Shown here: in pieces, positions 37,903-48,228 of the stretch
Layout: each line of letters opens with the position of its first letter
How positions within the stretch are numbered: the first letter of the stretch is position 1
From: Ochrobactrum sp. Marseille-Q0166
GTDB taxonomy: Bacteria; Pseudomonadota; Alphaproteobacteria; Rhizobiales; Rhizobiaceae
DNA length: 64,000 nt
Reading direction: 5' to 3'
Assembly: GCF_014397025.1 (NCBI RefSeq)
Contig: NZ_JACJUO010000001.1
Coordinates: 854,501 to 918,500 of the forward strand
Made by a program: the position numbers and the translations under genes
The notes under the pieces: model-generated
Told to the model about the DNA's origin: nothing
Seen by the model: only the letters and a program-made list of their open reading frames with translations
Databases searched by the model: none

Positions 37903-38742
37903 ATGAACCCGATGGAGAAGACTGGCTGGACGCCTTTCCCCAATTCTGAGGAAGCCGCCAAGCAGGCGCGCACCGTTCCGAAGACTCCCCAGACTGAGGC
38001 TGAGGCTTATCGGCTTGCCTTCATGGACGATGACTTTATGACACGGCGCGATATGCGCCCCATCCGGCTTCAGCTTGAGCTTCTCAAACCTGAATTGATT
38101 CTTGCCGATCGTGGCATCAAGTCGACGGTTGTCATGTTTGGAGGCGCCCGTATTCCAGAGCCGGGCGGAGAGGCATGGGCTGCCAAGAACGAAGTTCAGA
38201 AAAAAAATCTTGAAGCCAATGCACGCTATTATGAAGAAGCGCGCAAATTTGCCCGCATCTGCTCCGAATATTCAGCGACCACCTATTATCGCGAATTCAT
38301 CGTCGTAACCGGGGGTGGTCCGGGCGTGATGGAAGCGGGCAATCGCGGTGCCGCGGATGTCGGTGCGCCAACCATTGGTTTAAATATTGTGCTGCCGCAT
38401 GAGCAGGCGCCCAATAGTTACGTGACGCCGGAACTCTGCTTCAATTTCCATTATTTTGCGCTGCGCAAGATGCATTTTCTGATGCGTGCGAAGGCAATCT
38501 GCGTATTTCCGGGCGGCTTCGGCACGATGGATGAGCTGTTTGAAGCGATGACCCTGATCCAGACAGACCGTATGGAGCGGATGCCGCTCATCCTGTTTGG
38601 CAAAGATTTCTGGAGCAAAGCGATCAATATCGAGTTTCTGGCAGAGCAGGGTACGATTTCTCCTGCCGATATCGAGTTGCTGACCTTCGTGGAAACGGCC
38701 GACGAAGCATGGGACGAGATCAAGAGCTTTTATAAGCTTTGA
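37903..38742 (+). CDS. LOG-family protein (lysine decarboxylase-like, TIGR00730 type)
   Basis: A 279-residue protein of the LOG family. Family motifs are VTGGGPGVMEAGNRGA and PGGFGTMDELFEAMT. Proteins of this family can hydrolyse nucleoside monophosphates (cytokinin-activating in plants); the long form found here has an extra N-terminal region. I start at ATG 37903 rather than the TTG at 37885 because AAGGA sits at a usable distance. Enzymatic role in bacteria is often unknown. Confidence 0.88.
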   Translation: MNPMEKTGWTPFPNSEEAAKQARTVPKTPQTEAEAYRLAFMDDDFMTRRDMRPIRLQLELLKPELILADRGIKSTVVMFGGARIPEPGGEAWAAKNEVQKKNLEANARYYEEARKFARICSEYSATTYYREFIVVTGGGPGVMEAGNRGAADVGAPTIGLNIVLPHEQAPNSYVTPELCFNFHYFALRKMHFLMRAKAICVFPGGFGTMDELFEAMTLIQTDRMERMPLILFGKDFWSKAINIEFLAEQGTISPADIELLTFVETADEAWDEIKSFYKL

Positions 38743-39013
38743 TTGTAAAGATGCCATCGTGGGCTCCATAAGTGTGGGATGCTCACGATGGATTTTATAT
38801 ATTTTTTCGAAACAGGTTTTATTAAAGACCAGTGAAAATTACTGGCAGTTGATCCATTCCGCATTGGGTTCAGTTCAAAAATTTATAAATGAAATGTGGA
38901 ACGTCTGGCGGTGGTTTGGCGTGGCCACTTTGGGTTTTGGGGCATATGATGCGACTAGTAATAGACTGGCCTTAATTATGATTTTTGCCGTCTCTATGCA
39001 GAAGTGGAACTTT

Positions 39014-39910
39014 TCAAGGTTCTGAATGTTTTCCGTCCTCATAAGGCCGCGGGCGGTGAACGAGTGTCACCAGCACAACGGAAATAATCATCAGCAGATA
39101 CCATGAGCCGAGCTTACTCATTGAAACCAGCTCCCAGCCATTGCGCTGGTTGGGATAGAGCCAGGCTTTCGACCAGGTTCCGATGTTTTCGGCGATCCAG
39201 ATGAACAGTGATGTAAGCAGAAACGCGACCAGCAGCGGCATTTTATGCCGGAAGCGAAACACGCGATAATGCATGGTCGTGCGCCAGTAGAGCGCGAAGG
39301 TTGCGGCAAACAACACCCAGCGCATATCCCAGATGAAGTGGTGGGCGAAGAAATTGATATAGATCGCAGCCGCCAGCACGATCGTCGTCCAGAGCGGCGG
39401 ATAGTGGTTAAGCCTGATATCGAATATGCGGTTGATACGCGCCATATAGGAGCCGACAGCCGCATACATGAAGCCTGAAAACAGTGGCACGCCACCGATC
39501 CGGAAGAAGTTTTCCTCCGGATAGATCCATGATCCGGCATGGGTTTTGAACACTTCCATAGCCGTTCCGACAATATGGAAAATGACGATGACCTTGGCTT
39601 CTTCCCAAGCCTCAAGCTTAAAGACAAGCATTCCAAGCTGGATCATAACAGCGGAGAGAAACAGGAAGTCATAGCGGGTGATAAATCCTGGAGCATCCCC
39701 AATTCCACCGTCTGGCCAGAACCAGCGTGTGAGGATGATGAGACCCAGCATCGCGCCGCCAAACAAGCAGGCCCATGCTTGCTTCAATCCAAAAACCAGA
39801 AACTCAATCAGCGCATCACTGATGCGATGCCTTGGCAAGCTGTCGAGAAGGCGATGAGCCGCCTTATCGATACTTTTTTCAAGGCCCGTAAACTGCCTAT
39901 CGGTCTGCAA
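39014..39910 (-). CDS. DUF817 family membrane protein
   Basis: A 298-residue multi-pass protein with eight or so hydrophobic spans. It matches the DUF817 type: VIVIFHIVGTAMEVFKTHAG followed by WIYPEENFFRIGGVPLFSGF. The role of DUF817 is unknown; the family is also called YoaI-like in some annotations but I would not adopt a symbol. The 5' end overlaps the pyrimidine nucleotidase gene by 14 bases, so the two are probably co-translated. Confidence 0.82.
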   Translation of the reverse strand: MQTDRQFTGLEKSIDKAAHRLLDSLPRHRISDALIEFLVFGLKQAWACLFGGAMLGLIILTRWFWPDGGIGDAPGFITRYDFLFLSAVMIQLGMLVFKLEAWEEAKVIVIFHIVGTAMEVFKTHAGSWIYPEENFFRIGGVPLFSGFMYAAVGSYMARINRIFDIRLNHYPPLWTTIVLAAAIYINFFAHHFIWDMRWVLFAATFALYWRTTMHYRVFRFRHKMPLLVAFLLTSLFIWIAENIGTWSKAWLYPNQRNGWELVSMSKLGSWYLLMIISVVLVTLVHRPRPYEDGKHSEP

Positions 39911-40601
39911 TTATGGTTTCCAGAAACTGGGTCAGATTGTCGGTGACATAATCGACCTGATCAGTGAATTCCGGGTCACTTTCCCATATTTCTGAGAATG
40001 TTGGCTCAAAATTATTTGGAACCACCAGCACGGTTTTCATGCCCAATGTCTTCGGCACGACGAGATTGCGCGCCAGATCTTCAAACATCACAGCCTTTTG
40101 TGCATCAATGCCGAATGCTCCGAGAAAACGATCATAAGTGACGCGTTCCGGTTTGGGCGTCAGTCCTGCTGCAACGATGTCGAAAATATCGTCGAAATCA
40201 TCGAGAATGCCGAGCTGCTGTGCTGCACGTTCCGCATGGCCACGATCACCATTGGTAAAGATGAAACGGCGACCGGGCAGGGCGCGGATTGCCTCGCCCA
40301 GAGCCGGATCAGGCTTCAGCCACGTATAATCAATGTCGTGAACCTTTTTGAGAAAGTCGTCTGGATCGATCTTATGGCATTCCATCAGGCCCTTCAGTGT
40401 GGTGCCATATTCCAGATAAAACTGCTTCTGAATTTTGCGCGCTTCGTCGCGCGGCAATTTCAGGAGGTTCTCGACATAGCTCGTCATGCGCACGTCGATC
40501 TGTGAAAACAGGTCGGCGGCGTGCGGATAGAGTGTATTGTCAAGGTCGAATACCCAGTCGGTGACGTGGGCAAAGGCCGGAGCATCAGGTTGATTGGTCA
40601 T
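39897..40601 (-). CDS. pyrimidine 5'-nucleotidase (HAD family)
   Basis: A 234-residue HAD-like phosphatase of the Sdt1/pyrimidine nucleotidase type. The catalytic Asp pair is in WVFDLDNTLYPHAAD. Motif II is FIFTNGDRGHAERAA, and motif III/IV is in TPKPERVTYDR and VMFEDLARNLV. It probably dephosphorylates UMP/CMP or analogues. Its 3' end overlaps the DUF817 gene. Confidence 0.9.
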   Translation of the reverse strand: MTNQPDAPAFAHVTDWVFDLDNTLYPHAADLFSQIDVRMTSYVENLLKLPRDEARKIQKQFYLEYGTTLKGLMECHKIDPDDFLKKVHDIDYTWLKPDPALGEAIRALPGRRFIFTNGDRGHAERAAQQLGILDDFDDIFDIVAAGLTPKPERVTYDRFLGAFGIDAQKAVMFEDLARNLVVPKTLGMKTVLVVPNNFEPTFSEIWESDPEFTDQVDYVTDNLTQFLETIIADR

Positions 40602-40630
40602 AAGTCTTTATGTCACGAAGGCCGGTCAAT

Positions 40631-40653
40631 AAAAAGCCGCCCGAAGGCGGCTA
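40631..40653 (-). terminator. terminator of argB
   Basis: On the minus strand the stem AGCCGCC-TTCG-GGCGGCT is followed by a T run. It lies 35 bases past the argB stop, between argB and the nucleotidase gene. Confidence 0.85.
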
Positions 40654-40687
40654 ACTGATTATGGCACAATGAGTGCGCATTTTTCTA

Positions 40688-41578
40688 TTATGGCACGATA
40701 AGCGTGCCGGCACCGTGTTCGGTGAAAAGCTCCAGCAGCACGGAATGCGGTGTCTTGCCGTTGAGAATGACAACGCCCTCAACGCCGCGACGGATTGCAT
40801 CGATACAGGTTTCGACCTTCGGGATCATGCCGCCGGAGATGGTGCCGTCCTGGATCAGCGCCTGGGCGTCGGCAACCGAAAGCTCCTTGATGAGCTTCTT
40901 GTCCTTGTCGAGAACGCCCGGAACGTCGGTGAGGAAGAGTAAACGCGTTGCGGCCAGCGCACCAGCGATGGCACCTGCAAAGGTGTCGGCATTGATATTG
41001 TAGGTGTGACCGTCGCGACCCGGTGCTACTGGTGCAATGACAGGAATCATTTCCGAACGCGCCAGAAGATCGAGAAGGGTGCGGTCAACTTCTGCTGGTT
41101 CACCGACAAAGCCCAGATCAAGCACCTTCTCGATGTTCGAATCCGGGTCGATAACCGTTTTGTGTGCCTTGCGCGCGAAAACCATGTTGCCGTCTTTGCC
41201 GCAAAGACCGATTGCCCATTCGCCTTCGGCGTTGATGAGAGCCACGATTTCCTTGTTGATGGAACCGGCGAGTACCATTTCCACCACTTCAACGGTCTTC
41301 TCGTCGGTGACGCGAAGACCGCCTTCAAAGCGCGATTCAATGCCGAGCTTGGTCAGCATCGCCTGAATCTGTGGACCGCCGCCATGAACGACGATTGGAT
41401 TGATACCTGACTGCTTCAAAAGCGCAATGTCGCGGGCAAACGCCTTGCCCAGTTCCGGGTTTCCCATGGCGTGACCGCCATATTTCACCACGACATTCTT
41501 GTTTTCGTAGCGCTGCATATAAGGCAGAGCTGCCGAAAGAAGTTGCGCTTGCATTTCAGGATTTTCAAGAGTCGTCAT
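40688..41578 (-). CDS. argB: acetylglutamate kinase
   Basis: A 296-residue amino acid kinase for the second step of arginine synthesis. Motifs are [21 protein letters not shown] and the C-terminal [16 protein letters not shown] 41578 has GGAG seven bases upstream, so it is preferred over the ATG at 41590. The regulatory N-terminal helix typical of arginine-sensitive forms is present ([19 protein letters not shown]). Confidence 0.95.
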   Translation of the reverse strand: MTTLENPEMQAQLLSAALPYMQRYENKNVVVKYGGHAMGNPELGKAFARDIALLKQSGINPIVVHGGGPQIQAMLTKLGIESRFEGGLRVTDEKTVEVVEMVLAGSINKEIVALINAEGEWAIGLCGKDGNMVFARKAHKTVIDPDSNIEKVLDLGFVGEPAEVDRTLLDLLARSEMIPVIAPVAPGRDGHTYNINADTFAGAIAGALAATRLLFLTDVPGVLDKDKKLIKELSVADAQALIQDGTISGGMIPKVETCIDAIRRGVEGVVILNGKTPHSVLLELFTEHGAGTLIVP

Positions 41579-41754
41579 CGCGGGCTCCATGGCTGGCGAC
41601 AGGGCAAGAGAGGCAGGCTTTTCTAAGCAATATGTGCGAGCCTGTAAAACGGTTTTGTGTCCATCGTTCTCGATTATTTGATCAGGCTGATTTTAATCGC
41701 CGCATTAAAATCAATTCCGTGCGCCAAACTGTTCCACCATAACGGAGTTGTCTT

Positions 41755-42357
41755 ATGCGGCTGGTGATCTTTCTAACTCTTATTTCCCTTGCCGGTATAG
41801 GCGGGGCGCAAGCGACGCCCACGACAGAAACCATTATAATGATCAGACATGGTGAAAAACCGGAGCAGGGACTTGGGCAATTGAATTGTCGCGGACTTAA
41901 TCGCTCGCTCAAACTGCCCGCTGTCATAGAAGAAAAATTCGGCAAGCCGGATGTGATCTTTGCCCCTGATCCTGCCGGATTGAAAAAAGACCGGGGTGTG
42001 CAATATCCCTATAATCGCCCGCTGTCCACGGTCGAACCAATGGCCATAAAGCTCGGCATACCTGTTGATATTCGCTTTGGTTATAAGGATATAGACCAAT
42101 TGCAGGATGCGCTTGAGCGATCAGAATATAAGGCATCCACTGTTCTTGTTGCCTGGGAGCACAAGCAGATCGTGAAGCTTGCCAGAAATATTCTGAAGGA
42201 GGAGGGAGGCGATGAAGCCTCGGTGTTAAAATGGAATGGCAATGATTTCGATAGTATTTATGTCGTGCGTATCACGCGCGATGGTTCGAAAACCACCGCG
42301 CAATTTGAACATCTTAATCAGGGATTGAACAACCAGTCCGATCTTTGCCCAAGCTGA
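41755..42357 (+). CDS. exported histidine phosphatase family protein
   Basis: A 200-residue protein with a signal peptide (LVIFLTLISLAGIGGAQA) and the phosphohistidine motif IIMIRHGEKPEQG, so it is a periplasmic member of the histidine phosphatase superfamily. The second catalytic His could be in VAWEHKQIV. Substrate unknown. It converges with engB, with 14 bases between the two stops. Confidence 0.85.
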   Translation: MRLVIFLTLISLAGIGGAQATPTTETIIMIRHGEKPEQGLGQLNCRGLNRSLKLPAVIEEKFGKPDVIFAPDPAGLKKDRGVQYPYNRPLSTVEPMAIKLGIPVDIRFGYKDIDQLQDALERSEYKASTVLVAWEHKQIVKLARNILKEEGGDEASVLKWNGNDFDSIYVVRITRDGSKTTAQFEHLNQGLNNQSDLCPS

Positions 42358-42371
42358 TGGACGCTCTCAGT

Positions 42372-43094
42372 TTACTGCTTTGCAACCAGTGCAATAGCAG
42401 CGCGCAATTCATCAAGGCCAAGGCCTTTCTCCGAAGAGGTTGTGATGATACCGGGGAAACAGGCGGCGCGCTTTCTGGTAAGGTTATGCGTTTCTTCTAT
42501 CAGACGCGGAATGCCGGCGGCCTTGATTTTGTCGATCTTGGTCAGAACGATCTGATAAGAGACCGCTGCTTTATCGAGCAGGTCAAGCACTTCGGCATCG
42601 TTCTTCTTGATGCCGTGGCGCGAGTCGATCAGCACATAGACGCGCTTCAAGGTGGTGCGACCACGAAGATAGTCGAATACAAGACGTGTCCAGGCATCAA
42701 CATGGGCTTTGGGTGCTTCGGCAAAGCCATAGCCGGGCATGTCAACAAGTGCGAGTGGCGGCAAGTCGCCATCTTCACCGGAATAACCATCTGGAACGAA
42801 ATAGTTGAGTTCCTGTGTGCGGCCTGGGGTGTTGGATGTGCGGGCAAGGCCTTTTTTCCCAACCAGCGCATTGATCAGAGATGATTTGCCGACATTGGAG
42901 CGTCCGGCAAATGCTATTTCAACAGGGCCTTCGAGTGGCAGGAATTTCATTGAAGGCACGCCACGGATGAAGATCCACGACTTCTTGAACAGCAGGCGCC
43001 CTTCTTCGACCAAAGCCATGTGGGCGGCACGGGTCGCATCTGCTGCTGCCTGAGCGGCGTTGATAGCTGCCTGCTTTTTGTCCTGATCGCTCAA
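42372..43094 (-). CDS. engB: ribosome biogenesis GTP-binding protein
   Basis: A YihA/YsxC-type GTPase required for 50S assembly. The G motifs are [20 protein letters not shown] and LTKIDKI. The start is uncertain: TTG 43094 has AGGAAG at a good distance and yields [15 protein letters not shown], 240 residues; a GTG at 43130 would give 252. The N-terminus has an extra Ala-rich helix typical of alphaproteobacteria. It follows yidC in the same direction. Confidence 0.92.
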   Translation of the reverse strand: MSDQDKKQAAINAAQAAADATRAAHMALVEEGRLLFKKSWIFIRGVPSMKFLPLEGPVEIAFAGRSNVGKSSLINALVGKKGLARTSNTPGRTQELNYFVPDGYSGEDGDLPPLALVDMPGYGFAEAPKAHVDAWTRLVFDYLRGRTTLKRVYVLIDSRHGIKKNDAEVLDLLDKAAVSYQIVLTKIDKIKAAGIPRLIEETHNLTRKRAACFPGIITTSSEKGLGLDELRAAIALVAKQ

Positions 43095-43178
43095 AGGGCT
43101 CTTCCTGATCGTGTACTCTAAAGAATACACGCATCACGGTTACGCGCTGCATTGTCAACCGTTCTGGATCGCGGCGCA

Positions 43179-43210
43179 CAAAAAAAGCCCCGCTTGAGCG
43201 GGGCTTTTTG
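43179..43210 (-). terminator. terminator of yidC
   Basis: The stem AAGCCCCGC-TTGA-GCGGGGCTT has A and T runs on both sides. It lies 6 bases past the yidC stop and ahead of engB, so engB probably has a promoter of its own or depends on read-through. Confidence 0.85.
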
Positions 43211-43215
43211 TCTTT

Positions 43216-45048
43216 TTATTTCTTGGCCTCTTTCGGCTTTCGCTTGAAGAGGTCTTTCAGGTTGTCGAAGAGTTCAATCTTCACACCCTGACGCTTCATG
43301 ATGAAGCCCTGCTGGAGGATCGACAAAGTGTTGTTCCATGCCCAGTAGATCACGAGACCAGCCGGGAACGATGCCAGCATGAAGGTGAAGATGATCGGCA
43401 TCCAGGTGAAGATCATCGCCTGTGTTGGATCCGGAGGCGTCGGGTTCATGCGCATTTGCAGGAACATGGTGATGCCCATGATGATTGGCCAGGCGCCAAT
43501 CATGAGGAATGCCGGAACCGCATAAGGCAGGAGGCCAAACAGGTTGAAGATCGATGTTGGATCAGGTGCTGCAAGGTCATGAATCCAGCCAAAGAATGGC
43601 GCATGGCGCATTTCGATGGTGACGTAAAGTACCTTATAGAGCGCAAAGAATACCGGAATCTGCACGAGTACCGGCCAGCAGCCTGCTAGAGGATTGATCT
43701 TCTCTTCCTTGTAGAGACGCATCATCTCCTGCTGCTGCTTCATCTTGTCATCCGCATATTTCTCACGGATTTCCGTCATCTTTGGCTGCACGAGCTTCAT
43801 GCGGGCCATCGACTTGTAAGACTTGTTGGCAAGCGGGAAAAACAGGCCCTTGAGAAGAACGGTGACGAGCAGGATAGCAACGCCGAAATTGCCGGAGAAC
43901 TTGTAGATCCAGTCGATGAGGTAGAACATCGGCTTGGTGATGAAGTAGAACCAGCCCCAGTCGATCAGCAGGTCAAACTGCTTGATGCCAAGACGATCCT
44001 GATAGTTCTGGATGTCCTGAACAACCTTTGCACCGGCAAACACGTGGTTCTTGATCGTCTGCGACTGACCGGCATCGATGGTAACCGGCGCGCTCAGAAG
44101 ATCAGACTGGTAGCGTGGGCGACCATCGGTGAAGTGCGAGAAGCGAGCGGTAAATTTTTCTGTCTGGGGCGGAACGAGTGTCGCTGCCCAGTATTTGTCG
44201 GTGATACCGACCCAGCCGCCAACGACGTCCTTGAACGAAATATCCTTGTCGTCTTCGACTTTGGAATATTTGATTTCCTGCAAGCCATCCTGCCCCATGA
44301 CGCCGATAAGGCCTTCATGGAGAACATAGGTTGCGCTTGCATGTTCAGGCTGATTGAAGCGTGTTACGCGGCCATAGGAGGCCAGCGAAACTGGCGCACC
44401 GGTATTGTTGGTGATCGTATCGTCGACTGCGAACATGTAAGCATCGTCAACCGAGATGACGCGCTTGAAGGTGATGTTCTTGTCGTTGGTGTAGGTCAGC
44501 GTAACAGGTGTTGACGGTGTCAGCTTGTTGTTGCCTTCGACCGACCAGACGGTGTTCGGGCCGGGAACCTGACCAACAGCTTCATTTCCTGCAAAGCCGA
44601 GTTCGACAAAATATCCCTGCTTGAGACCTGATGGAGCAAGCAGTTCAATTTCAGGTGAGTTTGGATCGACCGTTTCACGATATTTCTTGAGAAAAAGATC
44701 ATCAAGGCGTGCGCCGGTCAGATTGATCGAACCGCGCAGGGAAGGTGTATCGATATCCACGCGCTGCGACTGCGCAACAGCTGCTTCACGGGTCAGCGTT
44801 CCAGTTGCGGCTGCACCATCATGCTGGCCTGGAACCGTGCCGGGTGTGCCCGATATCTGTGGAGTATCGCCCTGAGCACCACCCTGTGCGCCGCTTTGGG
44901 CGGCTTGCTGGGTCTGGCGCTGCTGCTCCTCAATGCGTGTCTGTTCCCGCTGGGCTTCCGTTTTCGGTCCCAGATAGAATACTTGCCACAGCGTTAGTAC
45001 GAGGATGGACAGGGCAATGGTTATGAAGAAATTACGATTATTTTCCAT
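43216..45048 (-). CDS. yidC: membrane protein insertase YidC
   Basis: A 610-residue inner membrane insertase. The N-terminal span ([20 protein letters not shown]) is followed by a Gln/Gly-rich linker and the large periplasmic domain. The conserved C-terminal core of five spans holds the substrate groove region [19 protein letters not shown] and [17 protein letters not shown] 45048 is preceded by AGGA; the start lies within the end of rnpA (11-base overlap). No yidD gene separates the two. Confidence 0.96.
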   Translation of the reverse strand: MENNRNFFITIALSILVLTLWQVFYLGPKTEAQREQTRIEEQQRQTQQAAQSGAQGGAQGDTPQISGTPGTVPGQHDGAAATGTLTREAAVAQSQRVDIDTPSLRGSINLTGARLDDLFLKKYRETVDPNSPEIELLAPSGLKQGYFVELGFAGNEAVGQVPGPNTVWSVEGNNKLTPSTPVTLTYTNDKNITFKRVISVDDAYMFAVDDTITNNTGAPVSLASYGRVTRFNQPEHASATYVLHEGLIGVMGQDGLQEIKYSKVEDDKDISFKDVVGGWVGITDKYWAATLVPPQTEKFTARFSHFTDGRPRYQSDLLSAPVTIDAGQSQTIKNHVFAGAKVVQDIQNYQDRLGIKQFDLLIDWGWFYFITKPMFYLIDWIYKFSGNFGVAILLVTVLLKGLFFPLANKSYKSMARMKLVQPKMTEIREKYADDKMKQQQEMMRLYKEEKINPLAGCWPVLVQIPVFFALYKVLYVTIEMRHAPFFGWIHDLAAPDPTSIFNLFGLLPYAVPAFLMIGAWPIIMGITMFLQMRMNPTPPDPTQAMIFTWMPIIFTFMLASFPAGLVIYWAWNNTLSILQQGFIMKRQGVKIELFDNLKDLFKRKPKEAKK

Positions 45049-45463
45049 CGACGGGTCCTGATTCCGGTCTTTCCGTTCGGCGTTTCTTTTCGCCCCGCCG
45101 ATCATCCTTGGCTTTAATGCGTTTGGAGAGTTCTGCGGTCAGTTGCGAAAAGGGCGCAGTGAGTGCTTGCTCGCGTGCTACGATCACATAGTCGGTCGAG
45201 GCCGCCATGTCACTCCCCACGTGACAACGAACCGCTTCTCGCAACCTGCGACGGATACGATTACGTATCACCGCATTGCCGTTTTTCTTGGTGACAGTGA
45301 AGCCTGCGCGGGGCTTTTCGCCAATTTTGGCAGCCGCAGATTCTTCTTCAGACCGTTGCCGGACTTCCAAAAGAAACAGTGGACCACGCCGTTTTTCACC
45401 ATTCCTTACAGACAAAAACTCCGCTCTCTTGCGAAGGCGGAGTATTTGTTTCTGCTTTTTCAT
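45038..45463 (-). CDS. rnpA: ribonuclease P protein component
   Basis: A 141-residue basic protein that aids RNase P RNA in 5' maturation of tRNA. The N-terminal [20 protein letters not shown] and the RNR signature [17 protein letters not shown] are present. It is preceded by rpmH 35 bases upstream and followed by yidC with overlap, the standard bacterial order. The C-terminus carries an extra charged tail ([20 protein letters not shown]). Confidence 0.94.
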   Translation of the reverse strand: MKKQKQILRLRKRAEFLSVRNGEKRRGPLFLLEVRQRSEEESAAAKIGEKPRAGFTVTKKNGNAVIRNRIRRRLREAVRCHVGSDMAASTDYVIVAREQALTAPFSQLTAELSKRIKAKDDRRGEKKRRTERPESGPVDGK

Positions 45464-45498
45464 ATCTTTATTCACCGCGCTGGTCGCGCGGGAAAAGA

Positions 45499-45633
45499 TT
45501 AAGCGGAAAGCCGCTTGCGGCCGCGTGCGCGGCGAGCGGCGAGAACTTTACGACCTGCTGCTGTTGCCATGCGTGCACGGAATCCGTGGCGACGCTTGCG
45601 GACGAGATTGGATGGCTGGAAAGTGCGCTTCAT
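45499..45633 (-). CDS. rpmH: 50S ribosomal protein L34
   Basis: A 44-residue basic ribosomal protein, [20 protein letters not shown] and ending GRKRLSA. It matches the family over its whole length. It is short but unambiguous and heads the rpmH-rnpA-yidC group on the minus strand. The promoter should lie in the intergenic region to the right. Confidence 0.97.
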   Translation of the reverse strand: MKRTFQPSNLVRKRRHGFRARMATAAGRKVLAARRARGRKRLSA

Positions 45634-46051
45634 TTATTTAATACCGCGGTGTGCGGCCCTTCTTGGTTCTGTCTTTTCGACGAGCATGATCTTGTCTGAA
45701 ATTCAATTTCAAGTTTCAGGACCAAGCTCAATTGAACAGGAGCGAGTTCTTTTCCCATAAAGCAGGATAGCAGAAGCCATCCATTAACCCTTAAGGGCGA
45801 ACGTGGTGCGGCTTATAGGGAAAGGGGTACAAAGAGTCAATCGGTCAGCAATAATTCTCGATACGATGCACTCATCACGCATTGCCAAAGCACACCGCGG
45901 CGAGGGGTCTTGATCAGACTAAATCATCCCAGAGTTTTTAGCGCGTATCTTGTCTGAAAACCGCTTCACACTTTTCAGGATGCACTCTAATAAGGGTGCG
46001 CATCATTTTTACAAGCGGGCATATCCGCAGCAGTCATGAGAGGAGTTCACC
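45634..46051. other. intergenic region between rpmH and the RidA-family gene
   Basis: These 418 bases contain no convincing gene. The left part is the upstream region of rpmH (read leftwards) and the right part that of the RidA gene, with GAGAGGAG before the ATG. A degenerate copy of the Rhizobiales repeat lies at 45910-45992. Confidence 0.5.
45910..45992. repeat. degenerate copy of the Rhizobiales intergenic repeat
   Basis: The motif AAACCGCTTCACACTTTTCA followed by GGATGCACTCTAA parallels the end of the element at 22793-22898, and the left part (GATCAGACT, GCGCGTATCTTGTCTG) corresponds to its inner half. The sequence has diverged by several substitutions. Confidence 0.6.
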
Positions 46052-46396
46052 ATGAGCATCCGTCGTATCGAAGTCGGACCACGTATGAGCCAGGCCGTTG
46101 TTCACGGCAATACCGTTTATCTTGCTGGCCAGGTTGGCGAGCCGGGTGCAAGCGTGACCGACCAGACCAAAGCTGTTCTGGCTGAAGTTGATCGTCTGCT
46201 GGCAGCTGCTGGTTCCGACAAGTCGAAGATTCTTCAGGCAATCATCTGGCTTGCGGACATGAAAGATTTTGCTGAAATGAACGCAGTCTGGGACAGCTGG
46301 GTCGATAAGGCCAATACACCAGCGCGTGCGACCGGTGAAGCGGCACTCGCAACCCCTGATTACAAGGTTGAAATCATCATTACCGCTGCAATCTGA
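46052..46396 (+). CDS. RidA/YjgF family protein
   Basis: A 114-residue protein of the Rid superfamily, which hydrolyses reactive enamine/imine intermediates from amino acid metabolism. The start is MSIRRIEVGPRMSQAVVHGN, and the AGQVGEPGASVTDQT region matches the Rid fold. The catalytic Arg of classic RidA seems to be replaced in this subgroup (RATGEAALATPDYKVEIIIT keeps the Arg of the PARAT-like stretch). Its own terminator follows. Confidence 0.88.
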   Translation: MSIRRIEVGPRMSQAVVHGNTVYLAGQVGEPGASVTDQTKAVLAEVDRLLAAAGSDKSKILQAIIWLADMKDFAEMNAVWDSWVDKANTPARATGEAALATPDYKVEIIITAAI

Positions 46397-46418
46397 TTGA
46401 TTGCAGTTGTTGGTTGAG

Positions 46419-46442
46419 AACCCCGCGCAAGCGGGGTTTTTT
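46419..46442. terminator. terminator between the RidA and DUF4105 genes
   Basis: The stem AACCCCGC-GCAA-GCGGGGTT ends in a T run on the plus strand. It overlaps the stop of the converging DUF4105 gene. Confidence 0.85.
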
Positions 46443-47439
46443 ATTGGCGTATGCGTTCGGAATAGCCTTCGCGATCACCTGCCTGTGCTTTCGCATCAAT
46501 GGATGCGCGCTGGCGGGCTTCTTCGACGGTGTTGCCATCATTCTTGAGCCATCCATGATCGTGAAGGTAACCGGGCAGATAACCGGACAGCAGAATGCGG
46601 TAATCGAAGGGGATGCCGGGATCTAGAAACCGCGCCATCTGAAAAATAATGGTCGTGCAGTTGGTCGTCACCGTGTTGTAGAATTTGGCTTTTTGAGCGA
46701 GCTGGTTACCTTGCTCTACGTAAGAGAGAAAGAGCTCTCTCGCCGCTGCTGGCGGAAGATCAATCTCATAACGATAGACATCCTCCTTGCGGACATTGGT
46801 GCGCAGGAAAATAATGTCGCTCTCCTCAGCCGCAATCATCGCCAGTTCAAACTCACGGAAGAAACCGCCAATTGGCGAGTAGGATTCGTGATGCTCTTTG
46901 CGGATCTCGCCGGAAAAGACGACGTGCCGCCCGTCCTCAAAGCCAAACGACAGGAGCGTGTGCGCGATTGCCGGGCCTGTCCAATAAGAAAGATAAAGAT
47001 CGACGGATGTTATCTTGTCGAGATTATAGGTTTCATCTTTCCAGACGGGTGTGAAGTCGTTGACCGAGCGCCAGTCAAAATCGCGGACATTATAAAGCGT
47101 GACAAGATTGCCATCCACCTTGCCCGTGACCGTACGCGCCACTTCCGGCGCCCAGATGCGGTCGAGTGATGGACGAATGGTTGCCCACCATCCAAGAAAT
47201 ACAAGAGCGAGCAGGCAGAAAAACAGGCGTTTGCGACGGCAATAGAATTGGCGCTCACCTGCAATGACCCACAGTGAAATTACCAGCCATGCAGCAATGA
47301 TCGACCCTCGTACAGCATTGCCGAAAGGTAACTGGAACCACATTGCAAAGCTGGACCAGAGAGCAAAGACTATAACGAACAAGACAAAGACGAATTTGCC
47401 TGCGAAACGAACGGGTCTGGATTTCAGGATAGATGCCAT
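46441..47439 (-). CDS. DUF4105 (Lnb N-terminal domain-like) membrane protein
   Basis: A protein of about 332 residues. Three hydrophobic segments lie at the N-terminus (VFVLFVIVFALWSSFAMWF; IIAAWLVISLWVIAG; LFFCLLALVFLGWWA), then a periplasmic DUF4105 domain with SYWTGPAIAHTLLSFGFEDG, FFREFELAMIAAEES and the Cys motif TVTTNCTTIIFQ. That Cys plus the His before it resemble a papain-like pair. DUF4105 is the N-terminal domain of the lipoprotein acyltransferase Lnb; function here unknown. Start ATG 47439 (preceded by GGAA) is chosen; ATG 47472 is possible. Confidence 0.82.
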   Translation of the reverse strand: MASILKSRPVRFAGKFVFVLFVIVFALWSSFAMWFQLPFGNAVRGSIIAAWLVISLWVIAGERQFYCRRKRLFFCLLALVFLGWWATIRPSLDRIWAPEVARTVTGKVDGNLVTLYNVRDFDWRSVNDFTPVWKDETYNLDKITSVDLYLSYWTGPAIAHTLLSFGFEDGRHVVFSGEIRKEHHESYSPIGGFFREFELAMIAAEESDIIFLRTNVRKEDVYRYEIDLPPAAARELFLSYVEQGNQLAQKAKFYNTVTTNCTTIIFQMARFLDPGIPFDYRILLSGYLPGYLHDHGWLKNDGNTVEEARQRASIDAKAQAGDREGYSERIRQ

Positions 47440-47579
47440 GGATATTCCGTATTCGCTTGCCGCTTCGTTCATCAAAGACGGGGCGATACTGGCATGATTT
47501 GTAGCACTATGTCATCGTCTATCCTGTCGGAAAGTCGATTTATCTCTTAGGTTAGAATTCATTGAAGGATATGCGTTAC

Positions 47580-48227
47580 TTATTTCTTCAACAATGTCGC
47601 GACTTCAGGTCGGCGTTTTATTTGTTTCCTACCTTTGAAAAGTGGATATGCCACGCGCCATAGCAGAAGTATTGCGACAATTGCCGCATATATTACGGGC
47701 TCGGCAGGCCAACTTTTTACTGACATCAGAAAATGGATCGCACCACCTGCAATCGCTACATAGACCAGTTTGTGGAGTACGACCCACCGCCGCCCCAGCT
47801 TGCGAATGGACCAGTTATTCGATGTGAGTGCCAAAGGCACAAGAACTGCGAGGCTGACCATGCCGATGGTGATGAACGGTCTTTTGATTATATCTGCGAT
47901 AAATGCGGAAATGTTGAGTGCCTGATCCAGGACCATATAGACGGCGAAATGCATCAAGACATAATAGAAGGCGAGTAGCCCGAGCGCGCGTCGATAGCGT
48001 AACAGGCTGACACCCGTTATTTGGCGGACAGGCGTAATAAGAAGGGTTAAGATCAGAAAGCGCAGAGCCCAGAGACCGAGCATATGCTCGAAACTTTTGA
48101 TCGGGTCGGCGCCAAGCTGGTAGGTTGCACCGAGATAAAAAGCCCAGACAGCAGGCAGAAAGCCCAGAGCATACAGAACCCAGACCTTTAATTTATTGAT
48201 ATATGCGGATCTGGACTGAGCCGCCAT
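47580..48227 (-). CDS. msrQ: heme-binding membrane subunit of methionine sulfoxide reductase
   Basis: A 215-residue ferric-reductase-like membrane protein (MsrQ, YedZ) with about six spans that passes electrons from the quinone pool or flavin to MsrP. Heme-ligand histidines lie in YVLMHFAVYMV and in VVLHKLVYVAIAGGAIHFL. Start ATG 48227 lies one base after the msrP stop; the longer frame upstream would overlap msrP. The operon order msrP-msrQ is the standard one. Confidence 0.93.
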   Translation of the reverse strand: MAAQSRSAYINKLKVWVLYALGFLPAVWAFYLGATYQLGADPIKSFEHMLGLWALRFLILTLLITPVRQITGVSLLRYRRALGLLAFYYVLMHFAVYMVLDQALNISAFIADIIKRPFITIGMVSLAVLVPLALTSNNWSIRKLGRRWVVLHKLVYVAIAGGAIHFLMSVKSWPAEPVIYAAIVAILLLWRVAYPLFKGRKQIKRRPEVATLLKK

Positions 48228-48228
48228 G

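Noticed and set aside
38759..39025. 88-residue plus-strand frame after the LOG gene
   Set aside because: It includes a run like a membrane helix (IEMWNVWRWFG-like) but has no recognisable family or ribosome binding site, and its end overlaps the DUF817 stop. I treat it as unproven.
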